Assembly (NCBI GenBank): GCA_023458855.1
Contig: JAEWWQ010000460.1
Span: forward strand, 1-8,204
From: Bacillota bacterium
Lineage (GTDB): Bacteria; Bacillota; Clostridia; Lachnospirales; Lachnospiraceae
Direction: 5' to 3'
DNA: 8,204 bases
A program made the position numbers and the translations under genes. Below the pieces are notes generated by a model. It saw nothing but the letters and a program-made list of their open reading frames with translations, was not told where the DNA came from and did no database searches. Shown here piece after piece: positions 7,519 to 8,204 of the stretch; the first letter of the stretch is position 1; each line of letters starts with the position of its first letter.

Positions 7519-7640
7519 GCAACTTCTAAAAAATTATGTTTTCATATTCACTTCCAAAATGAGCATTTTCAATCATTTTTATCTTTTGGGACCTATTTCC
7601 TGTGGATTTTCAGTGCAATATCGACCATTTTCATTTATTA

Positions 7641-7650
7641 GGTTGCAACC
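7641..7650. repeat. Perfect 10-bp palindrome GGTTGCAACC
   Basis: The sequence GGTTGCAACC is its own reverse complement and stands in AT-rich surroundings, about 135 bp upstream of the likely GH2 transcription start and about 90 bp upstream of the right-hand -35. It has the size and symmetry of a dimeric repressor site. One half (GGTTGC) recurs on the minus strand at 4306..4301, overlapping the -35 of the arabinan operon. No regulator is identified. Confidence 0.4.
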
Positions 7651-7738
7651 CAATTTTACTACATTTGAAATTTTGTTTCCCAAGTCCGAATGATTTCATA
7701 CCCATGTACCACGTATTGTGAGAAAAACTCATTAATTG

Positions 7739-7767
7739 TTGTTCTTTTAAATCAGGTAACATATAAT
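7739..7767 (+). promoter_or_regulatory. Promoter of the right-hand membrane-protein gene
   Basis: A -35 element TTGTTC (7739-7744) and a perfect -10 TATAAT (7762-7767) are separated by 17 nt, pointing right. Transcription would start near 7774, about 40 nt before the ATG at 7814. The short interrupted palindrome TGAGAAAAACTCA ends 7 nt before the -35 and might be a regulator site. Assigned by hexamer match and position only. Confidence 0.7.
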
Positions 7768-7813
7768 ATTTATAACACTGTTTTTTCTTTTCTCTGATGA
7801 AAGGAGGCTGCTT

Positions 7814-8204
7814 ATGTTTTATGTATTCGGAAATTTTCTAGGCTGGCTCATTATCATAGCCTATATCGGTACCCTGCTGAATTATGTTGTAAAAGCAATC
7901 AACAGACACTGGGGGCATCAAATTTCCTCCCGCACGAAAGGGAAGTCCCTTATGCAGATTCTTATGAAAATTTTCGTGAAAAATCATGAATATTTCGGAC
8001 TCGCAACAGCTGCTTTTTTAATTCTGCATTTACTGATCCAGTTTTCCCTTTTCGGAATTAATGCTACCGGTTCCATCGCAGCAGCATTGCTGCTATTTCA
8101 GGTTCTTTTAGGTCTTTATGCTTCCTTAAAACATAAACCAAGGAAAGGTATGTGGTTTACAGTCCATCGTACCATATCCCTTCTCTTAATGGTCGGGATT
8201 GCTT
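7814..8204 (+). CDS. Multi-pass membrane protein, partial (N-terminal 130 aa)
   Basis: The gene starts at ATG 7814, 6 nt after a consensus AAGGAGG (7801-7807), and runs off the right edge. The visible 130 residues show hydrophobic segments at about 8-26, 60-80, 86-104 and 117-130, joined by a basic loop (about 27-56, rich in Arg/Lys/His) and a second basic loop (about 106-119, LKHKPRKGMWFTVHR). His58 and His72 flank or lie in the second segment, and His118 starts the fourth. Helices carrying His, with a GLY...HR pattern, loosely recall b-type cytochrome membrane proteins (cytochrome b561 or ferric-reductase-like), but I do not recognise the family and the protein is incomplete. It is transcribed away from GH2 from its own promoter, and nothing links it to arabinan use. 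Coding status is firm; function is open. Confidence 0.75.
   Translation, partial: MFYVFGNFLGWLIIIAYIGTLLNYVVKAINRHWGHQISSRTKGKSLMQILMKIFVKNHEYFGLATAAFLILHLLIQFSLFGINATGSIAAALLLFQVLLGLYASLKHKPRKGMWFTVHRTISLLLMVGIA

Larger units (their letters stand above)
7468..7813. other. Divergent intergenic region between GH2 and membrane-protein gene
   Basis: This 346-nt AT-rich stretch contains no coding region I can support. It holds the GH2 promoter near 7513 on the minus strand and the promoter of the membrane-protein gene near 7739-7767 on the plus strand. Between them are the palindrome GGTTGCAACC (7641-7650), three copies of ATTTTCA (7565, 7606, 7627) and a small interrupted palindrome TGAGAAAAACTCA (7719-7731) just upstream of the right-hand -35. 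A weak inverted repeat, CCAAAA (7554-7559) and TTTTGG (7584-7589), is also visible. I see no riboswitch-like structure or tRNA. Confidence 0.7.

Noticed and set aside
7554..7589. Inverted repeat CCAAAA/TTTTGG as a terminator or operator
   Set aside because: It has only six A/T-heavy pairs with a 24-nt loop, no flanking T tract, and no transcript that would need to stop there.
7118..7641. Plus-strand open frames at the start of GH2 and in the divergent region
   Set aside because: They are antisense to GH2 or consist of AT-rich intergenic sequence giving Phe/Ile/Tyr-rich peptides, with no plausible start signals.
1..8204. Mobile element, CRISPR array, toxin-antitoxin or phage-defence system
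   Set aside because: No transposase or integrase motifs, no regularly spaced long repeats and no defence-type domains were seen. Nearly all the sequence is covered by glycosidase genes.

Overview
The window looks like a carbohydrate-use locus from a gut-type Clostridia, most likely a Lachnospiraceae (Blautia/Roseburia/Dorea-like) genome. The evidence is an AT-rich base composition with intergenic regions richer still in A/T, strong AGGAGG-type ribosome binding sites, an intracellular GH51 and GH43 set beside one lipoprotein GH43, and a small Cys-containing protein at the left edge that resembles the DUF6171 family. Species cannot be fixed from the sequence alone.

Layout from left to right: (1) 1-102, minus strand, the 5' end of a small DUF6171-like protein. 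(2) 143-1645, minus, an intracellular GH51 alpha-L-arabinofuranosidase. (3) 1677-3164, minus, a lipoprotein GH43 endo-1,5-alpha-L-arabinanase with the family's C-terminal beta domain. (4) 3170-4141 (or to 4216), minus, a second GH43 of the exo-alpha-L-arabinofuranosidase type. (5) 4217-4440, an intergenic region with a good sigma-A-type promoter for the three-gene arabinan operon and, behind it, the hairpin terminator of the next gene. (6) 4441-7467, minus, a full-length LacZ-type GH2 beta-galactosidase. (7) 7468-7813, a divergent intergenic region with two promoters, a perfect 10-bp palindrome and spaced short repeats. (8) 7814-8204, plus strand, the 5' end of a multi-pass membrane protein.

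How the genes fit together: the lipid-anchored endo-arabinanase would cut the 1,5-linked arabinan backbone of pectin (rhamnogalacturonan I) side chains at the cell surface. The exo-acting GH43 and the GH51 enzyme would release L-arabinose from the resulting oligosaccharides, probably in the cytoplasm. The GH2 enzyme would remove beta-galactosyl residues, which often accompany arabinan in pectin side chains, or act on unrelated galactosides. No transporter, sensor or arabinose catabolic gene (araA/B/D) lies in the window, so uptake and regulation must be encoded elsewhere. The GH43-GH43-GH51 genes are tightly spaced (5 and 31 nt) and look like one operon. The GH2 gene has its own promoter and terminator.

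I found no mobile element, CRISPR array, tRNA or rRNA, and no convincing new biological system. The points most worth a second look are regulatory (inverted and phased repeats in the two promoter regions), the start site of the exo-GH43, and the two incomplete genes at the edges.
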